NCBI RefSeq assembly: GCF_020564935.1
Contig: NZ_JAJCXB010000008.1
Span: 124,001 to 188,000 of the forward strand
Direction: 5' to 3'
DNA length: 64,000 bases
Origin: Streptomyces pinistramenti
Lineage (GTDB): Bacteria; Actinomycetota; Actinomycetes; Streptomycetales; Streptomycetaceae
Shown: piece by piece, positions 24,004 through 33,364 of the stretch
Position numbering within the stretch: position 1 is the stretch's first letter
How the letters are laid out: every line of letters begins with the position of its first letter
The notes under the pieces: model-generated
Databases searched by the model: none
Seen by the model: only the letters and a program-made list of their open reading frames with translations
What the model was told of the DNA's origin: nothing
Translations under genes and position numbers: made by a program

Positions 24004-24828
24004 ATGCAGACACCACTCCAGAAGCGAGCACCTGGCGTCGGCCGCAGTACCCCGGACGGCGCTCTCCGGGTGCTCGTCGTGGACGACGACCCCACGGTCG
24101 CCGAGGTCGTCACGGGCTACCTCGACCGCGCCGGGTACGACGTCGACCGCGCAGGCGACGGCCCCACGGCGCTGGAACGAGCCGCCGCGCACTGGCCCGA
24201 CCTCGTCGTCCTGGATCTGATGCTGCCCGGCATGGACGGCCTGGAGGTCTGCCGCACGCTGCGCGCCAAGGGCCCGGTGCCGGTCGTCATGCTCACCGCC
24301 CGCGGCGACGAGGACGACCGCATCCTGGGCCTGGAGATCGGGGCCGACGACTACGTGACCAAACCGTTCAGCCCGCGGGAACTGGTCCTGCGCGTCGAAT
24401 CGGTGCTGCGCCGCAGCCGGGCGGCCGCCCCCGGCCTGCCCGCCGCGCCACTGCGCATGGCCGGCCTCGCACTCGACGAAGCCGCCCGCCGCGCGACGAA
24501 AGGTACGGCCGCACTCGCCCTGACCATCCGCGAGTTCGACCTCCTCGCGTTCCTCCTGCGGCACCCGGGCCGGGCGTTCGCCCGCGAGGAACTGATGCGT
24601 GAGGTGTGGGGCTGGGAGTTCGGCGACCTGTCGACCGTCACGGTCCACATCCGCAGGCTGCGCGGCAAGGTCGAGGACGATCCGGCACACCCCCGCCTGA
24701 TCCGGACGGTATGGGGCCTGGGATACCGCCTCGACGTACCGGACGCTCCGGGCGCCTCCCCCGGCGCGCAGCACCAGGACCCGCCCGTCCCGCCCGGCAG
24801 CCCCGAACCGCCCCGAACCGAAGGCTGA
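24004..24828 (+). CDS. OmpR-type two-component response regulator
   Basis: This 274-residue protein has a receiver domain with the acidic pocket VLVVDDDPTVAEVV, the phospho-acceptor Asp in LVVLDLMLPGMDGLEV, the Thr in VVMLTARGDEDD and the Lys in DDYVTKPFSPRELVLRV. The C-terminal winged-helix DNA-binding domain contains LTIREFDLLAFLLRHPGRAFAREELMREVWGWEF and VTVHIRRLRGKVEDD. The ATG at 24004 was chosen because the receiver begins shortly after it. Four bases separate its stop from the sensor kinase start. It probably controls envelope genes nearby, but no target site was identified. Confidence 0.92.
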   Translation: MQTPLQKRAPGVGRSTPDGALRVLVVDDDPTVAEVVTGYLDRAGYDVDRAGDGPTALERAAAHWPDLVVLDLMLPGMDGLEVCRTLRAKGPVPVVMLTARGDEDDRILGLEIGADDYVTKPFSPRELVLRVESVLRRSRAAAPGLPAAPLRMAGLALDEAARRATKGTAALALTIREFDLLAFLLRHPGRAFAREELMREVWGWEFGDLSTVTVHIRRLRGKVEDDPAHPRLIRTVWGLGYRLDVPDAPGASPGAQHQDPPVPPGSPEPPRTEG

Positions 24829-24832
24829 TCCC

Positions 24833-25945
24833 GTGCAGGCCACCCTCCTCATCGCGCTCTTCGCCTTCCTCGGCGCCGGGACCGCCGGCCTGATCGGCGC
24901 CCTGGCGCTGCGGCTGCTGCGGCACCGCTCACTCGTGGTGACCCTGACCGTCGTCGCCGCCGTCGCCGTCACCGCGATGCTGGCCGGAACCCTCTCCGTG
25001 GCCTGGGAGATGTTCCTGTCCCCGCACGACCTGAAGGTGGTCACCATCGTGGTCGCGATGGCCGCGGTGGTCTCGCTCGCCACCGCGGTGCTGCTCGGCC
25101 GCTGGGTGGCCGCCCGCAGCAGGGCGCTGACCGAGGCGGCGCGCTCCTTCGGCGACGGCGGCAGCTTCGCCGCGCCGCCCGAGCGGGTGAGCGCCGAACT
25201 CGCCGCGCTGACAGCCGAGTTGCAGTCCACCAGTGCCAAGCTGGCCGCGTCGCGGGAACGCGAGCGCGCCTTGGAGACCTCGCGACGTGAGCTGGTCGCC
25301 TGGATCTCGCACGACCTGCGCACCCCGCTGGCCGGACTGCGCGCCATGTCCGAGGCCCTTGAGGACGGCGTGGCCGCCGATCCCGACCGCTATCTGCGGC
25401 GGATCCGCACCGAGGTCGAACGTCTCAACTCCATGGTCGGCGACCTGTTCGAGCTCTCCCGCATCCACGCGGGCGCCCTCGCCCTGGCCCCGTCGCGGAT
25501 CTCCGTGTACGACCTGGTCGGCGACGCGCTCGCCGGCGCCGACCCGCTCGCCCGCGAGCACGGAGTCCGGCTGGTCGGTGACGCCGTGGACTCCGTGCCC
25601 GTGGAGGTCGACAGCAAGGAGATGAGCCGCGTCCTGGGCAACCTCCTGATCAACGCGATCCGCCGCACCCCGGCCGACGGCACCGTCGCCGTGGCCGCCA
25701 AGCGCTCCCCGGACGGCGTCGTCCTGTCCGTGACGGACGGCTGCGGAGGCATCCCCGACGAGGACCTGTCCCGCGTCTTCGACACCGGCTGGCGTGGCAG
25801 CCACGCCCGCACGCCGCCGGCCGGTGCGGGCCTCGGCCTGGCCATCGTGCGCGGCATCGTCGAGGCGCACCAGGGCAGGGCAGCGGTACGGAACGTGGCG
25901 GGCGGCTGCTGCTTCGAGGTCACCCTGCCGGCCGTGTCCGCCTGA
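24833..25945 (+). CDS. Sensor histidine kinase
   Basis: This 370-residue kinase has two N-terminal membrane helices (LLIALFAFLGAGTAGLIGALAL, VVTLTVVAAVAVTAMLAG), a third hydrophobic stretch, and a HAMP-like linker. The dimerisation domain is RRELVAWISHDLRTPLAGLRAMSEAL, with the phospho-His. The ATP-binding domain has the N box LGNLLINAIRRTP, G1 VTDGCGGIPDEDLSRVF and G2 GAGLGLAIVRGIVEAHQG. The GTG start follows the regulator's stop by four bases, so the two form one system. The signal is unknown; the short extracytoplasmic loop suggests a membrane-related cue. Confidence 0.92.
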   Translation: MQATLLIALFAFLGAGTAGLIGALALRLLRHRSLVVTLTVVAAVAVTAMLAGTLSVAWEMFLSPHDLKVVTIVVAMAAVVSLATAVLLGRWVAARSRALTEAARSFGDGGSFAAPPERVSAELAALTAELQSTSAKLAASRERERALETSRRELVAWISHDLRTPLAGLRAMSEALEDGVAADPDRYLRRIRTEVERLNSMVGDLFELSRIHAGALALAPSRISVYDLVGDALAGADPLAREHGVRLVGDAVDSVPVEVDSKEMSRVLGNLLINAIRRTPADGTVAVAAKRSPDGVVLSVTDGCGGIPDEDLSRVFDTGWRGSHARTPPAGAGLGLAIVRGIVEAHQGRAAVRNVAGGCCFEVTLPAVSA

Positions 25946-25963
25946 CCGGAACCCCGGCCGCGC

Positions 25964-27010
25964 TCAGCGCAGGTCCGCCTTCGCGAACTCCGCCATGCCC
26001 TCCGCGAAACCCACCTCGGCCTTCCAGCCCAGCTCCGCCCGCAGCCGTCCCGAATCCGCGGTGACATGCCGTACGTCGCCCAGCCGGTACTCGCCGGTCA
26101 CCACCGGCCGGGGCCCGCCGAACGCACCGGCCAGCTCCGTCGCCATCTCCCCGACGGTGTGCGGCTCCCCGCTGCCCGTGTTGTATGCGGAGAACGCCCC
26201 CGCGGCCCCGTCCCGCACCGCCTCCAGCGCCACCGCATTGGCGGCTGCGACATCCCGTACGTGCACGAAGTCACGCCGCTGACGGCCGTCTTCGAAGACG
26301 CGTGGCGCCTCGCCGCGCTCCAGGGCCGACCGGAAGAACGAGGCCACTCCGGCGTAAGGCGTGTCGCGCGGCATCCCGGGCCCGTACACGTTGTGGTAGC
26401 GCAAGGACACCGCCCGGCCGCCGGTCGCGCGCGCCCACGCGGCGGCCAGATGCTCCTGCGTCAGCTTGGTCGCGGCGTACACATTGCGCGGGTCGACGGG
26501 CGCGTCCTCGCCCACGAGACCGGGCTTCAACTCGGCTCCGCAGGAAGGACAGCGGGGTTCGAACCGCCCGGCGTCGAGATCGGCGACGGCCCGCGGCCCC
26601 GGCCGCACCGCCCCGTGCCGGGAGCACGCGTAGCGCCCCTCCCCGTACACGACCATCGATCCGGCGAGCACCAGATGCCGCACGCCGGCCTCGGCCATTC
26701 CGGCGAGCAGTACCGCGGTGCCCAGGTCGTTGCAGCCGACGTACTCGGGAGCGTCGGCGAAGTCCTTCCCGAGCCCCACCATCGCCGCCTGGTGGCAGAC
26801 CACGTCCACCCCGCGCAGCGCGGCCCGTACCGCTTCCGGCGACCGGACGTCGGCAACGATCCAGCTCTGACCGCCGGGCGGTCGTGGCGGCTGTGCGTGG
26901 GCCGAGGGCAGCAGTGCGTCGAGCACCACCACCTCGTGCTCCTGCCGCCCGAGGACTTCGACGATCTGTGACCCGATGAATCCGGCTCCGCCGGTGACCA
27001 GTACGCGCAT
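25964..27010 (-). CDS. NAD-dependent sugar epimerase/dehydratase with zinc-ribbon-like insert
   Basis: This 348-residue extended short-chain dehydrogenase has the NAD motif VLVTGGAGFIGSQIVEVL, catalytic YAATK (DPRNVYAATKLTQEHLAAAW), SMVVYGEGRYACSRHGAV and LRYHNVYGPGMPRDTPYAGV. Between residues about 140 and 180 it carries an insert with CSRHG and RCPSCGAEL, giving Cys, His, Cys and Cys in a spacing that could bind zinc; most family members lack this. The likely reaction is C4-epimerisation or dehydration of a nucleotide sugar. It converges with the histidine kinase gene with an 18-base gap. The first ATG of the conserved GGAGFIG region at 27010 was taken as the start. Confidence 0.87.
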   Translation of the reverse strand: MRVLVTGGAGFIGSQIVEVLGRQEHEVVVLDALLPSAHAQPPRPPGGQSWIVADVRSPEAVRAALRGVDVVCHQAAMVGLGKDFADAPEYVGCNDLGTAVLLAGMAEAGVRHLVLAGSMVVYGEGRYACSRHGAVRPGPRAVADLDAGRFEPRCPSCGAELKPGLVGEDAPVDPRNVYAATKLTQEHLAAAWARATGGRAVSLRYHNVYGPGMPRDTPYAGVASFFRSALERGEAPRVFEDGRQRRDFVHVRDVAAANAVALEAVRDGAAGAFSAYNTGSGEPHTVGEMATELAGAFGGPRPVVTGEYRLGDVRHVTADSGRLRAELGWKAEVGFAEGMAEFAKADLR

Positions 27011-27398
27011 GCGCGCCACGCTAAGCCCGGCACGAGCCCGCACCCGGTGTCCGTCCGGCCATGTCACCGGTCCGTAAGAACTTCTGCCGCGCCGTCGCGC
27101 GGGGCCCGGCGGCCCGCGTCGACCCGGCGGACGGCACCACGGGCCCGGCCGGGGAAGCGGTCGGATCTGCGGTTCTGTCGAAAGCAGGAGCAAGGGGCCT
27201 ATTTTGTGTTCTGTGAGCCGACCGGCTCCACTCGAAAACAGACGCAGCCCCGCGGACGATCAGCCTCCGCATACCGCGACACCACCCCTGGGGCTTATGT
27301 CCGCCCACCGCAGGGCACGGTCGCTAACATCACGCGCGCCACGCCACGCGCCCCATGCGGCGCGCGCCACGTTCGGTTCGCATCCCACCGGGAGAAAC
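27011..27398. promoter_or_regulatory. Divergent upstream region of epimerase and ATP-grasp-like genes
   Basis: This 388-base gap contains no convincing gene. It includes an AT-rich patch around 27200-27212 and a small inverted repeat GAGCCG-AC-CGGCTC at 27215-27228. The ribosome site GGGAG lies 5 bases before the GTG at 27399. Confidence 0.4.
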
Positions 27399-29093
27399 GT
27401 GTTGCAGACCCAGACCGTCACGCACGCAGACCGCCAGCTCGCCTGGGAGGGCTTCTGCACCGGCCCCCTGGTGCTCTCCCACGAGGAACTCGACGCCCTC
27501 GCCTCGCAGTTGCTCGGGCTCGATCTCGCGGGTGTCGAGGCCGCGGCCCGGAAGGAACTCGTGCCGCACCCGGTCGCCAGAGGCGCGGCCCCGGCGGTCC
27601 TCCTCGGTTCCGCCACCACGCTCAAGAAGTGCTACGAGGCGGATCTCGCGCACATCGCCCAGGGCCGGGCGCCGGACGACTTCGCCACCTACAACGAGGC
27701 CCGCGCGGTCTATCTGGCCGCGCCCGGTGACCTCGTGGTGGGCCGCACGGAACCGTGGCGGCAGGCCGTCGCGGGCAGCACCGCCGAGCCGGTGGAGGTG
27801 CCCGAGCTGCGCTACTACTACCTCACGCACGCGCTGCTGACCCTGGCCGCGCAGTCACCGCCGGACGCCCCCGCCACGCCGCTGGCCCGGCTGCTGCGGC
27901 AGCTCCGCCGGGCCCCGCACACCGTCGTCCGGCTCTTCGCCATCGACCCCGAGGCCCGCGTACTGCTGCTGTGGCTGAAGCGCACCGCGGGCCTGGAGCG
28001 GCTGCTGGTGGACGCCAACGGCCAGGAGGTCGCCGAGCGCTGGAACCGCAAGACCACGCTGTACCCCACCGTCGAGGCCGCCGCGGACCTGCCGGGACCG
28101 GCCGCCGCCGACCCGTACGACACCCTCGCGGCCGAGGCCCGGCTGACTCCGTTCACCCAGGAATTCGGAGTGCTGCTGCCCCGGCTGCCCGGCTACTCGA
28201 TCACCCGCGCGGGCGCCGATCCGGTTTCCATGACGCGGCGGGTGCGGGCCGCCGCCCGGCTGCTGCGCGAGCGCTACGGGCTGCCGCTGGGCTGCTTCAA
28301 GCCCGCCGAGGCCCTCACCGGCAGCCGCATCAGGACGGCCGTACCGCTGGACGACCCCGACGCGCTCGACGCGCTGGCCCGGCAGGCCATGGAGACCGAG
28401 GAGGACTACGTCCTGGAAGCACACACCGACTATCTGCGCCACCAGGTCACCGGCTACGAGTTCATCCTGGCGCCTTCCACGCACGTGGTGGCGGGCCGGC
28501 TGGCCGAGGGCGGCACGGTCCAGATCACCCGGGGCAGCGTCTGGGAGGGCAGCGTCTACATCGATGAGGACACCTGCGGGCGGTTCGGCATCAGCCCGGA
28601 CCGGTTCAGGACCGTGCGGGAGGGGATGGCGGGCCTGCTGGACGCCTGCGAGGGCGACGGGCGGAGCCTGGGCTTCGTCAAGGGCGGCGTGGACTTCGCC
28701 ATCGCGCGGGTGGGCGGCCGGTTCGGCGCCGCCCCGGTGGTCGGGATGCAGGATCTGAACCTGTCCTCCAACGGCGCGGAGTACGTCCGCGCCTTCCTGG
28801 GCGAGGCCCGCCGGGCCCTCGGCGGCGACCGTCGCGTCTACGCCGCCACCAAGGTGGTCCGCCCCTGCCCCGGCATCGACCTCCGGCGACTGAAAGCCGC
28901 CGCCGAGGACGACGCTCCGGACCGGTGGACCAGGGTGATCACCTCCGTGCCGGGATGCTGGGGCATGGTCGGGGTCGCGGGGCCGTGCCCGCGGCAGGCC
29001 GCGGAGGACGTCCTGGCCCTGGAGCAGCAGTTGCACGCGGCGGGGCTGCTGCGGAACTCCCTGCGCCACGCGTCCGCGCCCTGCGGCGCCTGA
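27399..29093 (+). CDS. ATP-grasp-like protein, unassigned
   Basis: The protein has about 564 residues. The C-terminal half looks like an ATP-grasp fold: LGCFKPAEALTGSRI, EEDYVLEAHTDYLRHQVTGYEFILAPSTHVV, and the distal FVKGGVDFAIARVGGRFGAAPVVGMQDLNLSSNGAEYVRAF, where Asp/Gln/Asn residues sit where metal ligands usually lie. The N-terminal half (about 270 residues) is unfamiliar. The GTG at 27399 follows GGGAG. The frame is open further upstream but has no ribosome site there. It precedes the chlorothreonine-type operon in the same direction but is separated by a hairpin and 224 bases, so it may or may not belong to that pathway. If it does, it could form an amide bond. Confidence 0.55.
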   Translation: MLQTQTVTHADRQLAWEGFCTGPLVLSHEELDALASQLLGLDLAGVEAAARKELVPHPVARGAAPAVLLGSATTLKKCYEADLAHIAQGRAPDDFATYNEARAVYLAAPGDLVVGRTEPWRQAVAGSTAEPVEVPELRYYYLTHALLTLAAQSPPDAPATPLARLLRQLRRAPHTVVRLFAIDPEARVLLLWLKRTAGLERLLVDANGQEVAERWNRKTTLYPTVEAAADLPGPAAADPYDTLAAEARLTPFTQEFGVLLPRLPGYSITRAGADPVSMTRRVRAAARLLRERYGLPLGCFKPAEALTGSRIRTAVPLDDPDALDALARQAMETEEDYVLEAHTDYLRHQVTGYEFILAPSTHVVAGRLAEGGTVQITRGSVWEGSVYIDEDTCGRFGISPDRFRTVREGMAGLLDACEGDGRSLGFVKGGVDFAIARVGGRFGAAPVVGMQDLNLSSNGAEYVRAFLGEARRALGGDRRVYAATKVVRPCPGIDLRRLKAAAEDDAPDRWTRVITSVPGCWGMVGVAGPCPRQAAEDVLALEQQLHAAGLLRNSLRHASAPCGA

Positions 29094-29107
29094 GTCCTTC
29101 CGACTCC

Positions 29108-29139
29108 CGCACCGCCCTCCTCCACAGGGGGACGGTGCG
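29108..29139 (+). terminator. Hairpin after the ATP-grasp-like gene
   Basis: CGCACCG (29108-29114) pairs with CGGTGCG (29133-29139), and CCTCC/GGGGG inside extends the stem around a short loop. There is no U tract, as is common in Streptomyces. It lies 14 bases after the stop and probably ends that transcript. Confidence 0.5.
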
Positions 29140-29205
29140 CTCTCGGGCGGTCCGGCCGGGGTGACGATGTGGCGTCTGAGATTTCCGGGACTCCCGTGAT
29201 ATCAG

Positions 29206-29219
29206 GGAAAGCGCTTTCC
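29206..29219. promoter_or_regulatory. Perfect 14-bp palindrome GGAAAGCGCTTTCC (LacI-type operator-like)
   Basis: The central AAGCGCTT with flanking GG/CC has the look of LacI-family operators. It is about 100 bases upstream of the A-PCP start and the only strong palindrome in this promoter region. A TTGACG at about 29256, close to it, could be the -35 element. No LacI-type gene is in the window. Confidence 0.5.
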
Positions 29220-29317
29220 GGCCTTTCCGTGCCTTGTCCGGTAACACCCCTGGGGTTGACGCCTGATAAAGCAGCTGCCACTGTGCTCGAAGTCGATTGC
29301 CGGGCGAGGGGTGACGC

Positions 29318-31213
29318 GTGAGCATATCCAGCGACCTGAACAACCCCAGGGAAATCCCCGAAGAAGATCCATTCCAGGAAAGCACAGAAAGCGCACGGCC
29401 ACCATGGCCGCCGGAATCCTGCATACCTGGCCTGTTCGAGGCCGTTGCCGCGCAATATCCACAGCGCACCGCGGTGACCGCGGAAGACGGCTCGCTGACT
29501 TATCGGCAATTGCACGAGAAATCCGACCGACTGGCCGGTGAACTCCTGGATTCCGGAGTGAAAAGCGGAACCGTGGTGGGGCTCTACACCCACCGCGGCA
29601 CCGATTTACTCACCGGCCTCCTGGGAATTCTGAAGGCGGGCGCCGCCTATCTGCCGCTCGACCCCGGATATCCGGCTCAGCGGGTCCGCTGGGCGCTCTC
29701 CGACGCGCAGTGCGCCGTGGTCGTCGCCTCGGCGGACCTCCGTGCCGCCCTCGGCGGTCTGAACGTCCGCACCGTGGCCACGGACCGCGAGCGGCCGCCG
29801 GGTGGGCCACGGCCGGACCTGCCGCAGGTCCGCGCCACCGACCCGGCGTACGTCATCCACACCTCAGGCTCCACCGGCGAGCCCAAGGGCGTCCAGATCG
29901 AGCACCACAGTGTCGTCCGCCTCTTCACGGCCACCCGGCCGTGGTTCGGGTTCACCGAGCACGACGTGTGGACGCTGTTCCACTCCGCCGCCTTCGACTT
30001 CTCCGTGTGGGAGATCTGGGGCGCCCTGCTGTACGGCGGCCGGCTGGTCGTGGTCCCGGCGCAGACCGCGCGCTCGCCCGCGGCGTTCCACCGGCTGCTG
30101 CGGGACGAAGGTGTCACGGTCCTCAGCCAGACTCCCGGGGCGTTCCGCCGGCTCGCCGCGGCGGACGCCGGCGCCGCGCCGCTGAGCGCGCTGCGGACGG
30201 TGGTGCTCGGCGGCGAGAGCCTGGACCCGGCCGGGCTGCGGCCGTGGCTGGAGCGCTACGGGGACGAAGGCCCGCGCGTGGTCAACATGTACGGCATCAC
30301 GGAGGCGACGGTGCACGCCTCCTACCGCCCCATCCTGCGGGCCGACCTGGACCGGCGGGGCCCGAGCCCCATCGGGGTGCCGCTGCCGGGACTCACCTTC
30401 CATCTGCGGGACGCCACCGGCCGCGCGGTGCCCGACGGGACACCAGGCGAGCTGCACATCGAGGGCCCTTCGCTGGCCCGCGGCTATCTGGGACGGCCGG
30501 CGCTGACCGCCGAGCGGTTCGCCGAAGGACCGCCGCGCACGTACCGCACCGGTGACCGGGTGGTGCGTCTCGCGGACGGCGAGTACGGCTATCTGGGCCG
30601 CGTAGACGACCAGATCAAGCTGCGGGGCTACCGGATCGAACCCGGTGAGATCGAGACACTGCTGACCCGCCATCCGGCGGTGGATGCGGCGGTGGTGCGT
30701 CCGCACAACTACGGCGAGGACGATGTCCGGCTGGTGGCGTACGTGACCTGCGCCACGGACCACCGCGACGGCCCGGCGGCGCTCGTGGCCGAACTCCGCG
30801 AACTGGCCGCGGACGCGCTGCCGCCGCACATGCGCCCGTCGGCCTGCGTCGTCCTCGCGGCGCTGCCGCTGACCGCCAACGGCAAGGTCGACCGGGCGAC
30901 GCTCCCGGCCCCCGGGCCGATCCCGACGGACGGCCCCGGCGGCACGGCCGACGACGGTCCCGCCGGGCCGGAGGGATCCACCGCGGCACGGATCTTTGGC
31001 ATCTGGCGCGCGGTGCTCGACGTCGAACACGTCACGCCCGACGCCGACTTCTTCGACCTCGGCGGCACCTCCCTCAGCCTGCTGCGCATGTTCGAGCGGG
31101 TGAACGCGGAGTTCGGCACCGATCTGGACGTCACCGTCCTGATCGACGGCGCCACCGTCGGATCACTGTCCTCGCACGTCGACGCCGTCCGGAAGCCCGA
31201 AGGAGACGTATGA
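29318..31213 (+). CDS. NRPS A-PCP didomain, threonine-type (SyrB1-like)
   Basis: This 631-residue stand-alone adenylation-carrier protein shows A3 [14 protein letters not shown]4/A5 region FDFSVWEIW and [18 protein letters not shown], the [19 protein letters not shown] hinge and [12 protein letters not shown] with the catalytic lysine. The PCP motif [12 protein letters not shown] carries Ser585. Reading the ten pocket residues by alignment with GrsA gives D-F-W-S-V-G-M-V-H-K, close to the threonine code DFWNIGMVHK. It would activate L-Thr and hold it on its own PCP for the halogenase whose ATG overlaps its stop. Codon 97 is TTA. The GTG start follows GAGGGGTG. Confidence 0.88.
   Translation: MSISSDLNNPREIPEEDPFQESTESARPPWPPESCIPGLFEAVAAQYPQRTAVTAEDGSLTYRQLHEKSDRLAGELLDSGVKSGTVVGLYTHRGTDLLTGLLGILKAGAAYLPLDPGYPAQRVRWALSDAQCAVVVASADLRAALGGLNVRTVATDRERPPGGPRPDLPQVRATDPAYVIHTSGSTGEPKGVQIEHHSVVRLFTATRPWFGFTEHDVWTLFHSAAFDFSVWEIWGALLYGGRLVVVPAQTARSPAAFHRLLRDEGVTVLSQTPGAFRRLAAADAGAAPLSALRTVVLGGESLDPAGLRPWLERYGDEGPRVVNMYGITEATVHASYRPILRADLDRRGPSPIGVPLPGLTFHLRDATGRAVPDGTPGELHIEGPSLARGYLGRPALTAERFAEGPPRTYRTGDRVVRLADGEYGYLGRVDDQIKLRGYRIEPGEIETLLTRHPAVDAAVVRPHNYGEDDVRLVAYVTCATDHRDGPAALVAELRELAADALPPHMRPSACVVLAALPLTANGKVDRATLPAPGPIPTDGPGGTADDGPAGPEGSTAARIFGIWRAVLDVEHVTPDADFFDLGGTSLSLLRMFERVNAEFGTDLDVTVLIDGATVGSLSSHVDAVRKPEGDV
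29606..29608 (+). promoter_or_regulatory. TTA (bldA-type) codon, codon 97 of the A-PCP gene
   Basis: The in-frame series ACC GAT TTA CTC is read directly. It makes translation of the first gene of the halogenase operon dependent on the bldA tRNA if the host is a Streptomyces. Confidence 0.8.
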
Positions 31214-32157
31214 CCACCGAAGCCACGCGTTTCAGCCTCAGCGACGAGGAGCTGAAAAACTTCCACGCGCGCGGTTACGCGGGCCCGTTCACCCTGTACG
31301 AGCCGGACGAGATCAAACGCAGCTGGGCGCGCGAGCGGCTACAGCTGCTGGACCGGAGCGACGCCGTCTACCAGGACGACGCCGCGGTCTCCGGCAGCAC
31401 CAACATCGCCAACTACGACCGCCACCTGGACCGGGAATTCCTCGCCGACCACATCGGCCGCCCGGAGATCGTGGACCGGGTCGCCGGCATCCTGGGGCCC
31501 GATGTGCTGTGCTGGCGCTCGGAGTTCTTCCCCAAGTACCCGGGGGCCGAGGGCACCGACTGGCATCAGGCCGACACCTTCGCCAACGCCTCCGGCAGCC
31601 CGCAGATCCTGTGGCCCGGCGGCTCGGACTTCGGCGGCACCATCACCGTGTGGTGCGCGTTCACCGACGCCACGATCGAGATGGGCTGCCTCCAGTTCAT
31701 CCCCGGCACCCACCGCACGATGTTCTACGACGAGACCAAGCGCATGCACTACGACCCCGACCTGGTCAACGCCGTGGACAAGGGCGGCGTCCGGCGCGGC
31801 TTCTTCGGGTACGACTACCGGGAGCTGCAGATCGACCCGGACTGGAAGCCCGACGAGTCCAAGGCCGTCTCCATGGAGATGCGCGCGGGCCAGTTCATCG
31901 TCTTCTGGTCCACGCTGATGCACGCCTCCCACCCGCACCAGGGCAGAACACGGGACATGCGGATGGGGTTCGTGGGCCGGTATGTGCCCACCTCCGTGCG
32001 GGTCTACCCGGACACGGACGCGATCGAGGAGTACGGCGGCCAGGTCAGCCTGGAGCGGTACGGCGCCGTGCTGGTCGCGGGTGAGGACCGTGAGGGGCAC
32101 AACAGGATCGCCACGCACACCACCCGGAACCATCCGTTCCGGCGGCGGGATGTCTGA
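31210..32157 (+). CDS. Fe(II)/2-oxoglutarate-dependent aliphatic halogenase (SyrB2-like)
   Basis: This 315-residue protein closely follows SyrB2 from syringomycin biosynthesis over almost its whole length: [77 protein letters not shown]. The iron site is His119 and His238. Residue 121 is Ala in HQA, where hydroxylases have Asp; this change leaves room for chloride and marks a halogenase. Arg257 matches the 2-oxoglutarate-binding Arg. All three are offset by +3 from SyrB2. The ATG overlaps the A-PCP stop. Expected reaction: gamma-chlorination of L-Thr-S-PCP to 4-chloro-L-threonyl-S-PCP. Confidence 0.93.
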   Translation: MTTEATRFSLSDEELKNFHARGYAGPFTLYEPDEIKRSWARERLQLLDRSDAVYQDDAAVSGSTNIANYDRHLDREFLADHIGRPEIVDRVAGILGPDVLCWRSEFFPKYPGAEGTDWHQADTFANASGSPQILWPGGSDFGGTITVWCAFTDATIEMGCLQFIPGTHRTMFYDETKRMHYDPDLVNAVDKGGVRRGFFGYDYRELQIDPDWKPDESKAVSMEMRAGQFIVFWSTLMHASHPHQGRTRDMRMGFVGRYVPTSVRVYPDTDAIEEYGGQVSLERYGAVLVAGEDREGHNRIATHTTRNHPFRRRDV

Positions 32158-33364
32158 GCAGGACGGCGCCGCCACCGACCGTGGCGACGGCGCACCTGGA
32201 AACGCGCACGGCGACGTGCTGCACGAGCTGGCCGCTGCGCTGATGGACACCGGCTCCCTGATCAGCTCGGTGCCCGAGCCGCTGCGAGTGGCGCCGCTGC
32301 CCGGCGGCGAACGGTGGCTCGGCCCCGTCCAGGACGTATTGGACCGGCTCACCGGGCGGTTGGCCCTGCCGAGGGTCGAGGCCGTGCCGGACACCGACGG
32401 GCTGTGGGCCGCCGAACTGGCGATCAGCCGGCGGCTGGCGCTCGACGCGCCCGCGCTCGCCCGCGCCGCGGACGGCCCGCTCGCCGCTGCGGTGCGCGCC
32501 GCGGTGGCCGGACCGCCCGGCGAGCCGGTGGTACTGCCCGCCCACGACGGCACGCCGCTGCGCGCCTACGCCGCCGGACGTCCGGGCCGCCCCGCGATCG
32601 TCGCCGTTCCGGCCTGCGGGATGCCGGTGGGCCTGGTCGCGCCGTGGCTGCGGGCGCTGTCCGGCTCGTACCGGGTGCTGACCTGGGAGAGCCGGGCGCT
32701 GTTCGCGGCGCGCAACAAGGCGGGGCTGCCGCCGCTGCTCGGCCACGACCTGCCGACGCAGGGCCGTGACCTGCTGGCGGTGCTCGACGGGTTCGGCGTG
32801 GCCAAGGCCCACGTGATGGGCCTGTGCGGTGGCGCCCCCCTCGCGCTCGCCGCCGCCGCGGTCTCCCCCCGGATCACCTCGCTGAGCCTGTGGCACGGCG
32901 ACTTCGAACTCGGCGGTGACGCGCCCAAGACCACGCACCAGAAGGACGTCGAGTCGCTGCTGGCGATGGCCGGGCGGGGGCCTGAGCAGGCGGCGGGGCT
33001 GTACCGGCTGATGCGCAGGCCCCGGAGCCTGGACAAACTGCGGCCCGATGTGGCCCATCACCTCGTCCACCCGTACGCCTCGCCCGAACTGCTGCGCCGG
33101 TACGGGCTGTTGAACGGGGCGATCATGACCACCGACTGCCGCCCCCTGCTGTCCGCCGTGCACCAGCCGACGCTGGTGGTCACCAGCCCCGAGGACCACA
33201 CCGCGCACCCGGACGGCTCGGTGCACGCCGCACGGCTGCTGTCGCACGGCGCACTGCGGTCGCTGCCGCACGGCGACCACCTCACCGCGTTCGATGCCGG
33301 GCCTGAACTGGTGGGCATCGCCGAGGCGTTCATCCGCGACCACGACCGGAAGGGCCGCCCATGA
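32150..33364 (+). CDS. Aminoacyl carrier-to-carrier transferase (SyrC-like, Cys nucleophile)
   Basis: This 404-residue alpha/beta-hydrolase has the nucleophile elbow [14 protein letters not shown] with Cys226 in place of the usual Ser. The acidic residue lies in [12 protein letters not shown] and the His in [11 protein letters not shown] Cys nucleophile in a GxCGG elbow is the mark of SyrC and CmaE, which move an amino acid from one carrier protein to another in the syringomycin and coronamic acid pathways. The N-terminal 130 residues are helical and family-specific. The start ATG lies 8 bases inside the end of the halogenase gene. It would carry 4-chlorothreonine from the A-PCP to the carrier domain encoded by the next gene. 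Confidence 0.85.
   Translation: MSEQDGAATDRGDGAPGNAHGDVLHELAAALMDTGSLISSVPEPLRVAPLPGGERWLGPVQDVLDRLTGRLALPRVEAVPDTDGLWAAELAISRRLALDAPALARAADGPLAAAVRAAVAGPPGEPVVLPAHDGTPLRAYAAGRPGRPAIVAVPACGMPVGLVAPWLRALSGSYRVLTWESRALFAARNKAGLPPLLGHDLPTQGRDLLAVLDGFGVAKAHVMGLCGGAPLALAAAAVSPRITSLSLWHGDFELGGDAPKTTHQKDVESLLAMAGRGPEQAAGLYRLMRRPRSLDKLRPDVAHHLVHPYASPELLRRYGLLNGAIMTTDCRPLLSAVHQPTLVVTSPEDHTAHPDGSVHAARLLSHGALRSLPHGDHLTAFDAGPELVGIAEAFIRDHDRKGRP

Noticed and set aside
29206-29219. Reading the palindrome as part of a terminator for the ATP-grasp-like gene
   Set aside because: A better hairpin lies at 29108-29139 right after the stop. The palindrome is spacer-less and in the promoter zone of the next operon, so an operator is more likely.
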